Of a stretch of 64,000 nt of DNA, positions 15,130 to 23,192 are shown one piece after another. Position numbers and translations under genes: made by a program. The notes beneath the pieces are model-generated. The model did not search any database and was not told where the DNA came from. It saw only the letters and a list, made by a program, of their open reading frames with translations. The stretch's first letter is position 1; the number at the start of each line of letters is the position of its first letter. Source of the stretch: Actinokineospora bangkokensis (GTDB taxonomy: Bacteria > Actinomycetota > Actinomycetes > Mycobacteriales > Pseudonocardiaceae); assembly GCF_001940455.1 (NCBI RefSeq), contig NZ_MKQR01000006.1:94903-158902 (forward strand), read 5' to 3'.

Positions 15130-16362
15130 TCAGGGCCGGGCGGTCGACAGGTCGAGGGCACCGGTGACGGCGGTGGCGATGAGGGTGTGGCGGCGCTCGG
15201 CGATCAGGGCCAGTTGGCGCTCGGTGGCGGTGCGGTGGGCGGCGGCCGCCGTGAGGCGCTCGTCCACCTCCGCCGCGGTGCGGGCCTGGGCGGCGGCCGG
15301 GGGGACGTGGGCGGCGGCGGACAGGTAGGCGGAGCTGTCGAGGTTCTGGATGCCCGTCGTCTGCTTGGTGTGGGCGGCGGTGCGGCCCGCGTGGTAGCGC
15401 GCGGCCAGGAGCAGGGCGGCGTAGCGGGGGTGCACGTGCGGGCGCGGGCGCAGGATGGAGACGAAGTTGGACGTGGTGGCGCGGGTTCCCGGCGGGCCGT
15501 CGTAGCTCACGGCGAAGCCCACGGGCGTCTTCCCGCCGCCGCCGGAGCGCTCCAGCAGGACGTCGCCGGGGCGCAGGGCCCGGGTGCGGAGCTGGTCGGG
15601 GGTGAGGCGCCGGTGGGTGGTGGCCGCCGCGCCCGCGGTGAGGGTGCGGCGGTCGAAGTCCGCGACCCGCACGCACAGGACGTCGTCCGGCCCCCCGTCC
15701 GGGTCCGCCCCCCACGCCCCCGCCCGCTCCGGCTCGAACAGGTGCTTGACCGGCACCCGCCGCCCCTCCCCGCCCGGTCGGTCCAGGGCGGCGACCAGGT
15801 GGGTCCTGGTGCGGTCGTCGACGAGCGCCAGCTCCCGGGCGTGCGACCGGGCCAGGGCGTCGAGGTCGGCGGTGGCGGCGTCGAGGGCGTCGGCGACGCG
15901 GCGCTGGGTGGCCGGGTCCGGGTGCGGCAGCAGCAGGTTGCGGACCAGTTCGGCGGTCAGGTTGTCCTGGGTGGTGCCGCGGGCCTGGGCGGGCAGCCGC
16001 TCGCGGGTCGCCAGCAGCGCGTACCGCAGGAACCGGGTGTCGGTGCCCGGGTCGGTGGGGGTGATGCCCAGGATCGCCTGGTTCCACGCCGCCGCCCGGC
16101 CCAGCACCGCCGCGTGCCCGATGCTGGCGTAGACGCTGAACAGCAGCGTGCCCGCCGGGGCCACGGTCAGCCGCGCCGCCGCCACCCCCGCCGGGGTGAC
16201 CTGCCGGGCGGTGGTGGTGACCTCCGCGCGGTTCGACATGTCGGAGATGGCGACCCAGGGGATGCCCCCGGCCACCGCCCAGCACCGGGCGTCGCCCACC
16301 GGCGGCGTGCCCCCCGCGGTCAACCGCGCGAGGTGCTTCAACCGCATCTGGGGCCAGGCCAC
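15130..16362 (-). CDS. type I restriction-modification specificity subunit HsdS, orphan
   Basis: A 410-residue HsdS-type protein with two target-recognition domains. TRD1 (about residues 5-145) contains the familiar GIPWVAISDMS and TTQDNLTAELVRNLLLPHP segments, followed by a coiled-coil spacer QRRVADALDAATADLDALA. TRD2 (about 215-360) contains DDVLCVRVADF, LRPGDVLLERSGGGGKTPVG and QTTGIQNLDSSAYLSA, then a second helical spacer. HsdS normally guides HsdM and HsdR to a bipartite DNA site. Neither partner is encoded within this window: the next genes are a PPOX flavoprotein and the halogenase operon. The GTG at 16362 is chosen (AGGGGG about 8 bases upstream); an ATG at 16347 is an alternative. 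Confidence 0.82.
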   Translation of the reverse strand: MAWPQMRLKHLARLTAGGTPPVGDARCWAVAGGIPWVAISDMSNRAEVTTTARQVTPAGVAAARLTVAPAGTLLFSVYASIGHAAVLGRAAAWNQAILGITPTDPGTDTRFLRYALLATRERLPAQARGTTQDNLTAELVRNLLLPHPDPATQRRVADALDAATADLDALARSHARELALVDDRTRTHLVAALDRPGGEGRRVPVKHLFEPERAGAWGADPDGGPDDVLCVRVADFDRRTLTAGAAATTHRRLTPDQLRTRALRPGDVLLERSGGGGKTPVGFAVSYDGPPGTRATTSNFVSILRPRPHVHPRYAALLLAARYHAGRTAAHTKQTTGIQNLDSSAYLSAAAHVPPAAAQARTAAEVDERLTAAAAHRTATERQLALIAERRHTLIATAVTGALDLSTARP

Positions 16363-16441
16363 CGCGCACCCCCTCGCCGCCGCTCCCGGGAACCGGGACG
16401 ATGGTGCCAGGACCACCACGGCGATGACGGAAGGACCCACC

Positions 16442-16867
16442 GTGTCCGACTTCGACCCCCGCGCCCTGCTCGCCGCGAGCAGGCTCGGCGTCCTGGCCAC
16501 GATCAAGGCCGACGGGCTGCCGCAGCTCTCCCCGGTGATGCCGTTCTACGACCCGGCGACCGGCCTGCTGCACGTGTCGATGACCGAGGGCCGGGCCAAG
16601 ACCGCCAACCTGCGCCGCGACCCGCGCGCCGCCCTGGAGGTCACCAGCGAGGACGGCCGGTCGTGGGCGACCGCGGAGGGCCCGGTCGAGCTGGTCGGCC
16701 CCGGCACCGACCCGCAGGGGCCCGAGGTGCAGGCCCTCGTCGACTACTACCGCGCGGCCGCGGGCGAGCACCCCGACTGGGACGAGTACCGGGCGACGAT
16801 GGTGGCGGACAAGCGGGTGCTCATGACCATGACCGTCGCGCGCGTCTACGGGCAGTCCATCGGGTGA
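16442..16867 (+). CDS. PPOX-class (pyridoxamine 5'-phosphate oxidase-like) F420/FMN-dependent protein
   Basis: A 141-residue split-barrel flavin/F420-binding protein. RLGVLATIKADGLPQLSPVMPFYD opens the barrel as in actinobacterial TIGR03618-type F420-dependent oxidoreductases, and GRAKTANLRRDPRAALEV is the cofactor-phosphate contact region. It probably reduces or oxidises small redox compounds in the cytoplasm; the substrate is unknown. The GTG at 16442 is favoured over ATG 16424 because GGAAGG sits 8 bases before the GTG. Divergent from hsdS with an 79-base gap. Confidence 0.82.
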   Translation: MSDFDPRALLAASRLGVLATIKADGLPQLSPVMPFYDPATGLLHVSMTEGRAKTANLRRDPRAALEVTSEDGRSWATAEGPVELVGPGTDPQGPEVQALVDYYRAAAGEHPDWDEYRATMVADKRVLMTMTVARVYGQSIG

Positions 16868-16913
16868 GGGGCGGGCCCGGGGTGTTGTGCCGGGTGCGCG
16901 GGGCGGGCGGCGG

Positions 16914-16919
16914 TAGGCT
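16914..16919 (+). promoter_or_regulatory. -10-like element for the LexA-type gene
   Basis: TAGGCT lies 7 bases before the GTG start at 16926. Spacing suggests a leaderless transcript, common in actinobacteria. No SOS box (GAAC-N4-GTTC) is present in the 58-base gap. Confidence 0.4.
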
Positions 16920-16925
16920 CGCCGG

Positions 16926-17588
16926 GTGATCAGCCACGACGACCTCGACCCGTTCGGTGACCTCGACGCCGCTGCGCTCCCCGAGCGCCAGCAGCGCATC
17001 CTGGTGGCCATCCGGGACTGCGTCGTGCGCCACGGGTACTCGCCCAGCACCCGCGAGATCGGCGACGCGGTCGGCCTGCGCTCCACCTCCGCGGTCTCCC
17101 GCCACCTCGCCAGCCTGGAGGAGAAGGGCTTCCTGCGCCGCAGCGCCTCGGTGTCGCGCCCCATGGACGTCCGGGTGTTCCTCGGCGGCGGGCGCGACGA
17201 GCCGGGCGAGGGCGACTCGGTCCCGGTCCCGGTCGTGGGCGACATCGCCGCGGGCACCCCGATCCTGGCCGAGCAGCACGGCGACGAGACGCTCACCCTG
17301 CCCAGGGAGCTGACCGGCCGCGGCACGGTCTTCGCCCTGCGGGTGCGCGGCGACTCCATGGTCGACGCCGCCATCTGCGACGGCGACACGGTGGTGGTCC
17401 GCCAGCAGCCCGAAGCCCACAACGGCCAGATCGTCGCCGCGATGATCGACGACGAGGCCACCGTGAAGGTCTTCCAGCGCAGGGGCGGCCACGTCTACCT
17501 GGAGCCGCGCAACCCCGCCTACGACGTCATCGACGGCGACCGCGCAACGGTCCTGGGCGTCGTCGTCTCCGTCCTGCGCAGCGTGTAG
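16926..17588 (+). CDS. lexA: LexA-type SOS repressor (possible paralogue)
   Basis: A 220-residue LexA. Residues 20-75 hold the winged helix ([20 protein letters not shown], then [20 protein letters not shown]). The self-cleavage Ala-Gly bond is in GDIAAGTPI (about residue 108-109), the nucleophilic Ser in [10 protein letters not shown] and the general-base Lys in DEATVKVF. All catalytic parts look intact, so RecA-stimulated autocleavage is expected. Known lexA genes of the group usually sit beside nrdR and carry an SOS box; this one has neither, so it may be a second LexA with its own targets. LexA boxes elsewhere in the window (ruvC, intein-split radical SAM gene) could be bound by it or by the main LexA. 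Confidence 0.85.
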   Translation: MISHDDLDPFGDLDAAALPERQQRILVAIRDCVVRHGYSPSTREIGDAVGLRSTSAVSRHLASLEEKGFLRRSASVSRPMDVRVFLGGGRDEPGEGDSVPVPVVGDIAAGTPILAEQHGDETLTLPRELTGRGTVFALRVRGDSMVDAAICDGDTVVVRQQPEAHNGQIVAAMIDDEATVKVFQRRGGHVYLEPRNPAYDVIDGDRATVLGVVVSVLRSV

Positions 17589-17595
17589 GGCAGAT

Positions 17596-17756
17596 CCTCG
17601 CCTTCGGCTTTAAGGGCTTTCGGGACTTTGGTTACGTTGCGTGCGAACAAAAGCAGCGCGCCCACCTACGGAACCGCCGGCCCGGCTACGCAACCACCAC
17701 ATCGAGCCCGCAAAGAAAATCCCGCGCTCTTCAAAGCCCCGAAGCCGAAGGCGAGG
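17596..17756. repeat. interspersed intergenic repeat, copy D (inverted arms)
   Basis: Arm CCTCGCCTTCGGCTTT at 17596 pairs with GAAGCCGAAGGCGAGG at 17741-17756 (15 of 16). The right half (17697-17756) is closely similar to the reverse complement of copy C at 36930: both contain ATCGAGCC, AAAGAAA, CCCGCGCTCTTC and the GAAGCCGAAGGCGAGG end. Located between the convergent lexA and azlD ends, where it may also act as terminator. Confidence 0.7.
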
Positions 17757-17785
17757 CGAACCAACACCCCTCAAGCCCAACCAGT

Positions 17786-18115
17786 TCACGGCACCCCCAC
17801 CAACCGCAACCCGACCGTCACCGCCGCGGCAGCCGCGATCACCAGGATGAAAGGTGCGCGGCGCCAAGCCAGAACGCCCGCCACCACCACCCCCGCGGGC
17901 CGGGCGTAACCGGCGAAGGCCGCTCCCTCGGTCAGCCCGTAGATCGCCACCAGGGAAGCCAGCAGCACCACCGAGCTGACTTCCAAGAAGCGCGCCACGC
18001 GCGGGGGGAACGTGATGCGGCTGCGCAGTGCCGGTCCCGCGAAGCGGAAGGCGTAGGTGCCCGCGGACAGCACGCCGATGGACGTGAAGAGCAGCACGGG
18101 GTTGGCGAAGGTCAT
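17786..18115 (-). CDS. azlD: AzlD-family branched-chain amino acid export subunit
   Basis: A 109-residue protein with about four membrane helices. It matches the small AzlD partner of AzlC: LSAGTYAFRFAGPALRSRI is the conserved first-helix/loop stretch. With AzlC it forms the two-part exporter known for branched-chain amino acids (BrnFE type). The ATG overlaps the azlC stop as ATGA, so the two are translationally coupled. Confidence 0.85.
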   Translation of the reverse strand: MTFANPVLLFTSIGVLSAGTYAFRFAGPALRSRITFPPRVARFLEVSSVVLLASLVAIYGLTEGAAFAGYARPAGVVVAGVLAWRRAPFILVIAAAAAVTVGLRLVGVP

Positions 18116-18819
18116 GCGGCGACCCGCACCTTCGGCTCGCGCAGGGCGACCAGTGCGCCGAGGATGGCGATGAGGACCGGGAGGCCCGCGGGGAGGACGG
18201 GGGTGGCGGCCAGGGCCAGCACGGCTCCGATGACGGCGCCCGCCCGGGTGGTGCTGTCGCGGAGGGAGTCGGCGATCAGGGCCAGGAGGACGGCGGGGAA
18301 GACGGCGTCGAGGCCCAGGGCGGCGGTGTCGGGGACGAGGGTGCCGATGAGGCCGCCGAGGGCGGTGCCGAGGGGCCAGCAGGTCGACACGGCCAGGCCG
18401 CAGAGCCAGTAGGCGAGGCGCTTGCGGTGGGGGGTGTCCTGGGCGATGGCCATGGCGACGGACTCGTCGTTCATGAGGTGGACGCCGAGGAGGCGGCGGG
18501 GGCCGCGGCCGAGGACGTCGGGCAGGGCCAGGCCGTAGGGCAGGTGGCGGGAGTTGACGAGCAGGCCCGCGGCCATGCCCGCCAGGGGGTTGCCGCCCGC
18601 CAGGACGACGCCGAGGAAGAGGAATTCGGCGCCGCCCGCCAGGACGACGCAGCTGAGCAGGACGGGGAACCAGAGCGGGAGGCCGCCCGCGACGGCGGTG
18701 GCGCCGTAGGAGAGCGCGATGGCGGTGACCGCAAGCGCCACCAGCGCCACGTCGGTGAGCAGCGCGCGCTCGGGGGAGCCTGGGGGGAACCGCATGCCGA
18801 CGATGGTGGACCCGGCCAC
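18112..18819 (-). CDS. azlC: AzlC-family branched-chain amino acid permease
   Basis: A 235-residue membrane protein, the large subunit of an AzlCD/BrnFE exporter. AIALSYGATAVAGGLPLW and AGLLVNSRHLPYGLALPDVL match the AzlC pattern (the NSRH-LPYGL stretch is typical), and HLMNDESVAMA follows. Seven to eight membrane segments are predicted. The start is a GTG at 18819; an ATG eight codons in is possible. Operon with azlD; divergent from the nitroreductase gene. Confidence 0.88.
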   Translation of the reverse strand: MAGSTIVGMRFPPGSPERALLTDVALVALAVTAIALSYGATAVAGGLPLWFPVLLSCVVLAGGAEFLFLGVVLAGGNPLAGMAAGLLVNSRHLPYGLALPDVLGRGPRRLLGVHLMNDESVAMAIAQDTPHRKRLAYWLCGLAVSTCWPLGTALGGLIGTLVPDTAALGLDAVFPAVLLALIADSLRDSTTRAGAVIGAVLALAATPVLPAGLPVLIAILGALVALREPKVRVAA

Positions 18820-19131
18820 GGGTGTTCGTCAAGCCGAACGGTCGTATGATCCGCCGAACGGCCGGGTGGCTGCGCAGGACCTCACGGTACGCGACCGAGC
18901 CTGGGAAGGCGTCGGTCGCGACCGGCGCCGCGAGCTGCGGGCGCGTTGCTCACGAACTGGACGAAATGGACGTCCCTTGAGGATGGTCGACGCGGGTCGC
19001 GCCGCGCGGGTGCGCGGTGCGCGGCGGTGGGTGTGGTCGTGGTCACCCCGCGTGGTGGAACACCTCGGCGGTGCCGTAGGTTGGGGGTAGTTGAAAGCTT
19101 GACCAACCTGAGACCGGAGAGCGGACACCCC
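18820..19131. promoter_or_regulatory. divergent promoter region azlCD / nitroreductase
   Basis: No gene is supported. Near the azlC start two direct copies of CCGAACGG (18834 and 18855 areas) flank TCGTATGATC, a possible activator or repressor site. Near the nitroreductase the AT-rich TTGAAAGCTTGACCAA (about 19091-19106) is an imperfect dyad and lies where a promoter would be. Both are read by eye only. Confidence 0.35.
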
Positions 19132-19743
19132 ATGACCACCGAGCAGTCCACCCGCGCCCTGCACCTGGCCGAGGAGGCCCAGGACCTGCTGTTCCGCGAG
19201 GCGCGCACGGCGAACTCCTTCTCCGCAGAGCCGGTGACCGACGAGCAGGTCCAGGCCATCTACGACCTGGTCAAGTGGGCCCCCACCTCGATGAACACCC
19301 AGCCGCTGCGGGTGCTGCTGGTGCGGTCGCCGGAGGCCAAGGCCCGGCTGCTGCCGCTGATGTCGGAGGGCAACCGCGCCAAGACCGAGAGCGCCCCGCT
19401 GGTGGCCGTGCTCGCCGCCGACACCGACTTCCACGAGCACCTGCCCACCCAGTTCCCGCACTACCCGGGTGCCAAGGACAACTTCTCCGACGAGGGCGGC
19501 CGCGTCGAGTTCGCCAAGTTCAACGCGCTGCTCCAGGTCGGCTACTTCATCCTCGGCGTGCGCGCCGCGGGCCTGGCCGCGGGCCCGATGTCCGGCTTCG
19601 ACGCCGCCGGGGTGGACGCGGAGTTCTTCGCCGACGGCAAGCGCAAGTCGCTCGTCGTGGTCAACATCGGCAACCCGGGCGAGAGCCCCTGGTTCGACCG
19701 CAACCCGCGCCTGGGCTTCGAGCAGGTCGTCGAGACGGTCTGA
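19132..19743 (+). CDS. nitroreductase-family oxidoreductase, malonic semialdehyde reductase-like (RutE type)
   Basis: A 203-residue FMN-dependent nitroreductase-fold enzyme. FREARTANSFSAEPVTDEQ gives the basic FMN phosphate contacts, YDLVKWAPTSMNTQPLRVL is the conserved substrate/FMN segment, and AAGLAAGPMSGFD the family's Gly-rich turn. Relatives (RutE/HadB/YdfG-like) reduce 3-hydroxypropionaldehyde-type semialdehydes or quinone/nitro compounds with NAD(P)H. Starts at ATG 19132 with GGAGAG about 10 bases upstream. Its last three codons and stop are part of an 80-bp perfect palindrome. Confidence 0.85.
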   Translation: MTTEQSTRALHLAEEAQDLLFREARTANSFSAEPVTDEQVQAIYDLVKWAPTSMNTQPLRVLLVRSPEAKARLLPLMSEGNRAKTESAPLVAVLAADTDFHEHLPTQFPHYPGAKDNFSDEGGRVEFAKFNALLQVGYFILGVRAAGLAAGPMSGFDAAGVDAEFFADGKRKSLVVVNIGNPGESPWFDRNPRLGFEQVVETV

Positions 19744-19814
19744 CCCCTGGACGCGAGGAAGGCCCCCGACCGGATCCGGTCGGGGGCCTTCCTCGCGTCC
19801 AGGGGTCAGACCGT
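19735..19814. terminator. 80-bp perfect palindrome, bidirectional terminator
   Basis: The left arm runs from 19735 to 19774 and the right arm from 19775 to 19814. All 40 bases pair, with no loop bases, centred on GGATCC. The arm includes the nitroreductase stop codon and its last coding bases. It lies between the plus-strand nitroreductase and the minus-strand LVIVD gene, so termination in both directions is likely. Perfect arms this long are far beyond what termination needs. Confidence 0.85.
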
Positions 19815-19948
19815 GCTTCCCCGGAGCGGCGTCAACTCGTGCGTCGTTGTGCCGGGTTGCCTCGGGTGGGACAGGCAGCCGTGGTGGCAAACGGGGGACG
19901 GTGCCGGGTGGGGACGCGGGGGCGGGTGGCGGGTGTGCGAAGCACCAA

Positions 19949-21355
19949 TCAATACGTTCCCTGGGTCTGCACGTTCAGCTCGGTGGTGCGGTTGGCCTTG
20001 GCCGGGTCCGTCCTGGGGTCGTCGATGCGCAGCACGTCGAAGCCCTTGCCCAGGTCGGAGGCGTAGATGTAGCCGTTGTAGTAGTAGGCCGACCACACGC
20101 CGCCGCTCTCGTCCGGGTCCGCGGCGGGGCCGCGCTCGAAGAACCCGATCTCCTTCGGCGCCCGGGAGTCGGTGAAGTCCACGACCTGCACCCCGCCCAT
20201 GTACCAGGCCTGCACCATGATGTCGCGGCCCGGCACCGGCAGCAGCGAGCCGTTGTGCGCGACGCAGTTCTCCTCGTCGGTCTGCTCGCGGCTGATCTTG
20301 TAGAAGCTGCGGAACTCCAGCTTGCGGTTGGCGCCGCGGCCGGTGATGTCGTAGACGCCGTCGGCGCCGCGGGTCTGGCCGATCCGCGGGTTGCACGTCG
20401 CCGCGCCGCCGCCGCCCAGCTCATCGGTGAAGATGACCTTGGTGCCAGCGTTGTTGAAGGTGGCCGAGTGCCAGAACGCGAAGTGCAGGTCGTCCTGCAC
20501 GCGGTGGATGACCCGCGGCTTCTCCCGGTCGGAGATGTCCATCAGGATGCCGTCGCCCATGCACGCCCCCGCCGCGAGGTTCTTCGACGGGTACGCGGTG
20601 ATGTCGTGGCAGCCCGAGGTCGTCGAGACGTAGCCGGTGTCGACGGTGCCCGGGACGCCCGGGTTGCCGCCGTCGGGGAACAGGTTCGGCGTGGCCACGA
20701 CCGCCGCCGACGCCGGGTTCTTCAGCGGGACCTTGATGATGCTGATCGAGTCGTGCGGCGGCTTGCACTTCGACAGGGTCGCCGACGGGCTGTAGGACGA
20801 CACGTAGAGGTAGACGTCCTTGCCGTTGCGGCCCGGCACCAGCGTGTGCGTGTGCGACCCGCAGGCGGTCTCCACCGCGGTGACGTAGCGCGGGTTGCGC
20901 TTGTCGCTGATGTCGAAGACCTTCATGCCCTCCCAGTACGGCTTGGTGCCGTCGTTCTGCGAGGTGGAGTTGCAGGAGGCGTCGCTGCGCCGCGAGTCGG
21001 TGGACAGGAACAGCAGGTCCCCGCTCACCGACACGTCGTTCTGCGACCCCGGGCACAGCACCTGGCTGGTGATCGCCGGGTGCGTGGGGTCGGAGATGTC
21101 GTAGATGGTGAAGCCCAGGTAGTTGCCCGCGATGGCGTAGTTGCCGGTGAACGCCAGGTCGGTGCCCGTCGACGACGGCCCGGCCAGCGGCGCCGTCGCC
21201 GGGATGTTCGCGACGTGCGTGACGTTCGCGCTGGTCACCACCTCGTCCGGCGCCGGGAAGGCGCCCTGCGCCCCGGCCGGTCCCGCCCCCACCAGGGACG
21301 ACGCCACGACAGCCACCACGGCCGCGGCGACCAGCGGTCGTCGGTTGACAGCCAC
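19949..21355 (-). CDS. secreted LVIVD-repeat beta-propeller-like protein
   Basis: A 468-residue exported protein. The first 28 residues form a Sec signal (basic NRR, hydrophobic VAAAVVAVVASSLVGAG, cleavage near AGA). Repeated units of the LVIVD type follow, each with a 'DISDPxxP' or related turn: FTIYDISDPTHPAI, KVFDISDKRNPRYV, LMDISDREKPRVI and VQVVDFTDSRAPKEI. These are expected to build a beta-propeller in the cell envelope or medium. The function of such proteins is unknown; they are common secreted proteins in actinomycetes. GTG at 21355 is taken as start, with AGAGGGG 8 bases upstream. Cys pairs (for example CPGSQND, CGSHTH, CHDITAYP) could form disulfides. Confidence 0.8.
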   Translation of the reverse strand: MAVNRRPLVAAAVVAVVASSLVGAGPAGAQGAFPAPDEVVTSANVTHVANIPATAPLAGPSSTGTDLAFTGNYAIAGNYLGFTIYDISDPTHPAITSQVLCPGSQNDVSVSGDLLFLSTDSRRSDASCNSTSQNDGTKPYWEGMKVFDISDKRNPRYVTAVETACGSHTHTLVPGRNGKDVYLYVSSYSPSATLSKCKPPHDSISIIKVPLKNPASAAVVATPNLFPDGGNPGVPGTVDTGYVSTTSGCHDITAYPSKNLAAGACMGDGILMDISDREKPRVIHRVQDDLHFAFWHSATFNNAGTKVIFTDELGGGGAATCNPRIGQTRGADGVYDITGRGANRKLEFRSFYKISREQTDEENCVAHNGSLLPVPGRDIMVQAWYMGGVQVVDFTDSRAPKEIGFFERGPAADPDESGGVWSAYYYNGYIYASDLGKGFDVLRIDDPRTDPAKANRTTELNVQTQGTY

Positions 21356-21516
21356 AGCACCCACCCCTCTCGCACGTCCGGTCGGTGGCAGTATGACTGG
21401 CTGAAACCCGACATTCCACCATCCGACGTATCCAGTTTTCACCAGTTGCGCGCACGTTGTTGCCATCCCACGGCCGCAGGTACCGTCGAACCCGTCCCAG
21501 CGTGAGGAGGCCACCC

Positions 21517-22149
21517 GTGCGAGCCAGAGCCGTCCCGACCACCGCCGCGGCCCTCGCCCTGGCCCTGCTCACCGCCTGCTCCACCCCCGAGCCCCCGCCG
21601 AACCCGGTCCTGCAACCCGGCCTCCCCGGCGAACCCAACCGCACCCTCTCCGCCGACGACGCCGCCTCCGGTCTCCCGGCCACCCCGCCCAACGCCGCCG
21701 ACTTCGCCTACGCGACCGGCATGGTCGTCCACCACCAGCAGGCCCTCCGCATGACCGACCTCGCCCCCACCCGCGCCGCCAACCCCCAACTCGCCGCCTT
21801 CGCCACCCGCATCGCCGACACCCAGCGCCCCGAGATCGACATGATGAACCGCTGGCTCACCCGCAACGGCGGCGATGACCACGCGGGTCACTCAGGCCAT
21901 TCCGGGCACTCGGACCACGCGGGGATGCCCGGCATGGCCACTGAGGAGGAGTTGGCGGCCCTGGAAGCGGCCCGCGGCCCGGACTTCGACGCCCAGTTCC
22001 TGCGCTTGATGATCCGCCACCACGAAGGCGCGGTCGCCATGGCCCAAGAGGTGCAGCAGAAGGGCCAGGACGTGTTCGTGCAGGAGATGGCCGACAACAT
22101 CATCGCTGAGCAGACTGACGAGATTGCCCGCATGCGCGCAATGGCCTGA
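21517..22149 (+). CDS. DUF305-domain lipoprotein
   Basis: A 210-residue lipoprotein. The N-terminal signal ends in a lipobox LLTAC, so Cys around residue 20 should be acylated and anchor the protein outside the membrane. Two DUF305 four-helix halves follow, with metal-binding-type motifs TGMVVHHQQALRM (about residue 72) and RLMIRHHEGAVAMAQ (about 168). Between them is a His-rich loop HAGHSGHSGHSDHAGMPGM suited to binding Cu or another metal. DUF305 proteins are often linked to copper handling, but function is unproven. GTG start with GAGGAGG 6-8 bases upstream. Divergent from the LVIVD gene. Confidence 0.85.
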   Translation: MRARAVPTTAAALALALLTACSTPEPPPNPVLQPGLPGEPNRTLSADDAASGLPATPPNAADFAYATGMVVHHQQALRMTDLAPTRAANPQLAAFATRIADTQRPEIDMMNRWLTRNGGDDHAGHSGHSGHSDHAGMPGMATEEELAALEAARGPDFDAQFLRLMIRHHEGAVAMAQEVQQKGQDVFVQEMADNIIAEQTDEIARMRAMA

Positions 22150-22155
22150 TTCTTT

Positions 22156-22240
22156 CCCCTCCCCGGCTGCCGCCTCTCTCTTTCCGGCTACCGCCGGACC
22201 CCGGCTGCCGCCGGACCTCTCCGGCTGCCGCCGGGGCCCC
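22156..22240. repeat. tandem short hairpin units downstream of the DUF305 gene
   Basis: The unit CCGGCTGCCGCCGG (with one CCGGCTACCGCCGG variant and a leading partial copy) recurs at roughly 20-25 base intervals. Each unit can fold on itself (CCGG/CCGG). Together they could terminate transcription of the DUF305 gene. Confidence 0.65.
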
Positions 22241-22273
22241 GGCGTTCGCCGGGGTGGGGGGTTGGGTGGGTGG

Positions 22274-22419
22274 CCCGGTTGGGTGGATCCGCTTGGTCGG
22301 GGCCCCTATGACGATCATGTGCTGTCGGGCGGGAAAAGGCGGGCTGAAAAGACGCCCGCCCGTCCCGTTTGGGTAGCACATGATCGTCACCCCCGACCAA
22401 GCGAATCCACCCAACCGGG
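22274..22419. repeat. long palindromic element, interspersed repeat family copy E
   Basis: Left arm 22274-22323 and right arm 22375-22419 match over about 43 positions, broken by a CCCCTAT insertion and one C/T change. A 51-base centre contains its own GGGCGGG/CCCGCCC hairpin. Shared blocks with copies A and B (ATGATCG, GGGGCC, a CCGACC-AAGCG or CCGCCC-AACAG block, then TCCAC) place it in the same family. The right arm borders a truncated regulator gene. Confidence 0.8.
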
Positions 22420-22454
22420 CAGGTCACGCCGCCCGGCTCGGCTTCGATGGGCGG

Positions 22455-22772
22455 TCACCTTCTCGCGCAACCACGACCCACGCTGGCGCTGAGGTACCCC
22501 GGGCAAGGGGACCTTGGTCTCAAATGGTCTTGCCGTCCGATGTTCAAGCCACCCGTGTCGGGCGTCACTGGATGGACATCGCGCGTGCGTGGACTCTCGA
22601 AGGCAAGCCCGACAACGCTTTGAAGGCATTGCAGAATGCTAAGGCTGTTGCGCCGCAACAAACCAAGCTTCACCCGAATGCGCACGAGACACTGCGCGCT
22701 ATCGCGGAGGCGGAGCGCCGACGCTCCAACTCGCTGGCCAAATTTGCCGCGTGGATGGGGCTTGAAATTTAG
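22455..22772 (+). pseudogene. C-terminal remnant of an XRE/TPR regulator
   Basis: The frame ending at TAG 22770-22772 encodes about 75 recognisable residues: RVGRHWMDIARAWTLEGKPD, NALKALQNAKAVAPQQTK and HETLRAIAEAERRR. This is the TPR-like C-terminal end common to actinobacterial helix-turn-helix regulators. The DNA-binding N-terminus and most of the middle (normally 300 residues or more) are absent. The frame runs upstream into palindromic element E with no family resemblance. I read it as a gene fragment left after a rearrangement at the repeat. Confidence 0.65.
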
Positions 22773-22781
22773 TGTCGAGAT

Positions 22782-23192
22782 TTAGGTGAGTTCGCGCCAA
22801 AGAACCCCTTCGCAGCGATTACCGTTATTTGTCGCGAACTCGATCACGGCGCGCCTGACCTCGGCCAAGGCGATTTCGTCGCGGGCTTCAACAGGGAACT
22901 CGCTGCCGGTGTAGTCGTACATGACCTCGTTGGCCGCGTCGGTCCCGTTGGTGCCGATAAAGCTGCCGCGGTCGGTGATGATGCTCGCGAATCCGAGTTC
23001 GACCTCGGGGCGAACGCCGAATTGAAGAACCAACGGTTGGCCGCCCGTGTGCATCTCGACATTGGCGGCAACTGGAAAGTCGGCTTCCCTTGCTTCCGCC
23101 TCTACCTTGTCGAGGAACGAGGCGATGTGCGCAGGGTCGATGATCTCGGGATCGCGCTGCCCGACCTCGTACCACGCTTTGATGGTCACCAC
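22782..23192 (-). CDS. Imm1-family immunity protein
   Basis: A 136-residue protein that resembles the Imm1 immunity family: an N-terminal VTIKAWYEVGQRDPEII strand, a middle LQFGVRPEVELGFASIITD, and a C-terminal AEVRRAVIEFATNNGNRCEGVLW helix-strand. Imm1 proteins are known to be encoded right after nucleic-acid deaminase toxins and to neutralise them. Here the GTG start at 23192 overlaps the predicted natural toxin stop (23186-23188). A GGGAGG ribosome site lies about 10 bases upstream, within the toxin 3' end. A second GTG directly follows as alternative. Its base composition is lower in GC than its neighbours, suggesting recent transfer with the toxin. Confidence 0.78.
   Translation of the reverse strand: MVTIKAWYEVGQRDPEIIDPAHIASFLDKVEAEAREADFPVAANVEMHTGGQPLVLQFGVRPEVELGFASIITDRGSFIGTNGTDAANEVMYDYTGSEFPVEARDEIALAEVRRAVIEFATNNGNRCEGVLWRELT

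Noticed and set aside
14534..15328. Several short open frames in the halogenase operon promoter region
   Set aside because: No ribosome sites, poor third-position bias, and overlapping frames on both strands.
16868..16925. SOS box upstream of the LexA-type gene
   Set aside because: No GAAC-N4-GTTC or close variant exists in the gap.
22380..22772. Intact small gene of 130 codons
   Set aside because: Only the C-terminal part resembles a regulator; the first 45 codons run through a palindromic repeat, so I treat it as a remnant.
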